This document shows positions 7,044-8,391 of a DNA stretch of 8,391 nt, piece by piece. Origin of the DNA: an uncultured Gemella sp. (GTDB lineage: Bacteria; Bacillota; Bacilli; Staphylococcales; Gemellaceae). The notes beneath the pieces were generated by a model. That model made no database searches, was not told the origin of the DNA, and saw only the letters and a list, made by a program, of their open reading frames with translations. Both the position numbers and the translations under genes were made by a program. The stretch's first letter is position 1. The number at the start of each line of letters is the position of its first letter. The stretch is taken from assembly GCF_900766305.1 (NCBI RefSeq), contig NZ_CAAFUZ010000027.1, positions 1-8,391 on the forward strand. The letters run 5' to 3'.

Positions 7044-7427
7044 TTATTCATGTATTTCTAACGGTAAACCATCTGGATCAAAGAAAAATGCCATTTTTTT
7101 ATTATCGAAGTCATCGTATCTCAACTCTTCATGAGGAATATCTAATTTATCGAATTCCTTTAGAACCGCTTCTACATCATCTACTTTAAAAGCTAAATGT
7201 CTTAATCCACTATGTTCCGGATTTGGCATCTTAGGTCTCAACGGAGCATCCTCTTTAATAAAAATTTCTAAAACAAGATTTCCTTGTCTTACATTCAATA
7301 TTATATCATTCTTCTCTGAGCGATTATATTCACTAATAACCTCAAAGCCTAACTTATCTACGTAAAATTCCTTTGTTTTATTATAGTTTGTTCCTATAAT
7401 CGCTATATGATGCACATTTTTAAACAT
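7044..7427 (-). CDS. VOC/glyoxalase-fold metalloprotein, YaeR-like (GloA2 family)
   Basis: A 127-residue cytoplasmic protein of the vicinal oxygen chelate superfamily, closest by eye to E. coli YaeR. Shared landmarks are VHHIAIIGTNY at 5-15, FYVDKLGF at 21-28, RHLAFKVDD at 76-84 and FFDPDGLPLE at 115-124. The four metal-ligand positions of glyoxalase I are all present: His7, Glu54, His77 and Glu124, so a divalent-metal site is likely intact. Glyoxalase I activity on methylglyoxal-thiol adducts is possible but not established for this subfamily. The ATG follows the cutC stop codon by one base, with its AAGGA overlapping the end of cutC, so the two are co-transcribed and probably translationally coupled. 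A strong terminator follows. Confidence 0.87.
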   Translation of the reverse strand: MFKNVHHIAIIGTNYNKTKEFYVDKLGFEVISEYNRSEKNDIILNVRQGNLVLEIFIKEDAPLRPKMPNPEHSGLRHLAFKVDDVEAVLKEFDKLDIPHEELRYDDFDNKKMAFFFDPDGLPLEIHE

Positions 7428-7428
7428 T

Positions 7429-8184
7429 TTAATACATTTCCTTATTTAATTTTTTTACTATATCTATTGCCATAGCAAGCTCCTGAGGATTCACTTCTTC
7501 ATAGTCACCTTTGTCAGTATATCTATAAGTTACATCTACTCCTGTCGTCGTCGGATCAATTCCATACTTTTTAAAAGTTCCATGAACTTGAGTAACTCCT
7601 GTTTCTTTAATAATATATTCAATATTCTCAGTTGTAATCCCCGCACCTGCAAGAATCTCAATTTTTTCTCCAAACTTTTCTTGAAGTTGTTTTAAAAGTT
7701 TTACACCCTTATTCACATTTGCACCTAGTCCACTAGTCAAAACTCTTGTACAACCTAATTCAATTAAACGTTGAATATTGTATTCTGGTTCATCTGAACA
7801 ATCAAATGCTCTATGAAAGACACTTTCCGCTTCAAAACTTTTACATAGGTTTATCATCTTCTCTGTATCTTTCCAGTCAATTTTTCTATCTTCACTTAGA
7901 AAACCAAAAACTATTCCTTTTGCACCATGTTCAAGTAGTTCTCTAGCTTCTCTAAACATTTGTTCTTTTTCTATTTCAGAATAGCAAAATCCCCCTCCCC
8001 TAGGTCTTACCATCGCCATTATAGGTATCTCAACACCATTTTCAAGTGCCATATCTAGAACTGTCAATGTTGGTGTTAAACCACCTAGATAACTTGCACT
8101 GATTAATTCTATTCTATCTGCACCTTCATTTTGTGCCACTAAACAATCCTGTACACTATTAGCACATACTTCAATTTTAATCAT
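7429..8184 (-). CDS. cutC: CutC family protein (copper homeostasis protein CutC)
   Basis: A 251-residue cytoplasmic TIM-barrel protein of the CutC family, linked genetically to copper tolerance in E. coli and Enterococcus; its biochemical role is unsettled. Diagnostic motifs are EVCANS at 5-10, GADRIEL at 21-27, LGGLTPT at 33-39, RPRGGGFCYS at 60-69, FHRAFD at 123-128, RVLTSG at 147-152, AGAGIT at 179-184 and VHGT at 200-203. Length is typical and all strand-end motifs are intact. Cysteines occur at 7, 14, 67, 114, 129 and 145; I do not assign copper ligands among them. AAGGAG at 8198-8193 lies 8 bases before the ATG. First gene of a two-gene operon with the VOC-family gene. No CopY-type operator (TACAnnTGTA) was seen upstream, so copper control at this promoter is not supported by sequence. 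Confidence 0.93.
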   Translation of the reverse strand: MIKIEVCANSVQDCLVAQNEGADRIELISASYLGGLTPTLTVLDMALENGVEIPIMAMVRPRGGGFCYSEIEKEQMFREARELLEHGAKGIVFGFLSEDRKIDWKDTEKMINLCKSFEAESVFHRAFDCSDEPEYNIQRLIELGCTRVLTSGLGANVNKGVKLLKQLQEKFGEKIEILAGAGITTENIEYIIKETGVTQVHGTFKKYGIDPTTTGVDVTYRYTDKGDYEEVNPQELAMAIDIVKKLNKEMY

Positions 8185-8213
8185 TTCAAATTCTCCTTCA
8201 ATTTCTATAATTA

Positions 8214-8222
8214 ATTATAACA
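8214..8222 (-). promoter_or_regulatory. Extended -10 promoter of the cutC operon
   Basis: The minus strand has TGT followed by a perfect TATAAT (8219-8214), an extended -10 element; no good -35 hexamer lies 16-18 bases upstream. The predicted start near 8207 gives a leader of about 22 bases. A short imperfect ATCC...GGAT inverted repeat sits just upstream, too weak to call an operator. Confidence 0.6.
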
Positions 8223-8316
8223 TAAATCCAAATAACTCGGATAGCTTACACCCTATTAAATAATTCATTTTTATGGCTCTTTGTCAAATTCGGGGCATGG
8301 AGAAAAACAGGAAATG

Positions 8317-8350
8317 AAATCTAGGCAGCATTTTGCTGCTTAGATTTTTT
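8317..8350 (+). terminator. Strong hairpin with U tract, plus-strand orientation
   Basis: Arms 8317-8330 and 8334-8347 form a 14-bp stem (AAATCTAGGCAGCA against TGCTGCTTAGATTT) with a 3-base loop and one G-U pair, then a run of Ts to 8350. The G-U pair becomes C-A on the minus strand, so it works best for plus-strand RNA. No plus-strand gene precedes it, so it may be an IS-end structure blocking transcription entering the element. Confidence 0.6.
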
Positions 8351-8391
8351 CTTGTTTTCTTTAAGCTTAATATTATTTTTATACTCAGAAA
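8321..8391 (-). CDS. Possible C-terminal tail of a gene cut by the right edge (transposase candidate)
   Basis: One minus-strand frame is open from the window edge to a TAG at 8323-8321, giving 22 residues beginning SEYKNNIKLK and ending KSKQQNAA. The Lys/Asn/Gln-rich composition fits a basic protein tail, and its place about 45 bases inside a possible IS end suggests a transposase. I do not recognise the sequence. A second minus-strand frame is also open here, so the reading frame itself is uncertain. Confidence 0.3.
   Translation of the reverse strand, partial: SEYKNNIKLKENKKKSKQQNAA

Larger units (their letters stand above)
8275..8391. mobile_element. Possible insertion-sequence terminus (ISL3-like), continuing past the right edge
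   Basis: From 8275 the plus strand reads GGCTCTTTGTCAAATTC. This resembles the terminal inverted repeats I recall for ISL3-family insertion sequences (GG-TCTT-GTCAA type), and would mark the element's left boundary. A long hairpin and the end of a minus-strand reading frame lie just inside, as is common near IS ends. The 8 bases outside, ATTTTTAT (8267-8274), would be one copy of a target duplication. The opposite end is not in the window, so this is a pattern match only. The boundary lies about 90 bases upstream of cutC. Confidence 0.42.

Noticed and set aside
7746..7946. Plus-strand open frame opposite cutC
   Set aside because: Antisense to conserved CutC motifs and without a start signal.
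8223..8245. Possible operator (ATCC...GGAT inverted repeat) upstream of cutC
   Set aside because: Only 4-5 bp arms with a long centre in AT-rich DNA, and no match to the CopY-type copper operator.
8297..8343. Two tiny overlapping plus-strand frames (6 and 9 codons) just before the right-edge hairpin
   Set aside because: Too short, poor ribosome-binding-site spacing, and the second runs into the hairpin; likely chance, though an attenuator-like leader cannot be formally excluded.

Overview
The window looks like chromosomal DNA of a low-GC Firmicute. The surface-protein style, tRNA sequences and protease architecture fit Gemella or a close relative near the streptococci; the genus is an inference. 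Every confident gene is on the minus strand, so transcription runs right to left. No gene-free stretch exceeds 300 bases, and the gaps are mostly filled by recognisable promoters and terminators.

Layout, left to right: (1) the first 54 codons of ruvA, cut by the window edge, behind a near-consensus promoter; (2) a PhnD-type phosphonate/phosphite-binding lipoprotein gene standing alone, with its own terminator and no permease or ATPase gene beside it; (3) a two-gene tRNA unit, tRNA-His then tRNA-Cys in transcription order, with a perfect consensus promoter and its own terminator; (4) a 5.2-kb monocistronic gene for a 1,727-residue cell-wall-anchored subtilisin-family (S8) protease of the C5a-peptidase/lactocepin type; (5) a two-gene operon, cutC followed after 1 base by a YaeR-type VOC/glyoxalase-fold gene; (6) at the right edge, a probable insertion-sequence terminus resembling the ISL3 family, with an inward-facing hairpin and perhaps the last codons of a minus-strand gene.

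The centrepiece is the protease: secretion signal, I9-like propeptide, S8 catalytic domain with an inserted PA domain, Fn3-like and Cna-B-like stalk modules, two FIVAR modules flanking a tandem array of 20-residue repeats, and a sorting signal reading LAKTG rather than LPxTG. The array resembles repeats I recall from streptococcal IgA1 proteases. The protein is probably a surface exoprotease acting on host proteins or peptides; its substrate cannot be read from sequence.

I did not find a convincing undescribed multi-gene system. The points most worth follow-up are the protease's repeat array and its non-canonical sorting motif, the solitary PhnD lipoprotein, and the possible IS end.
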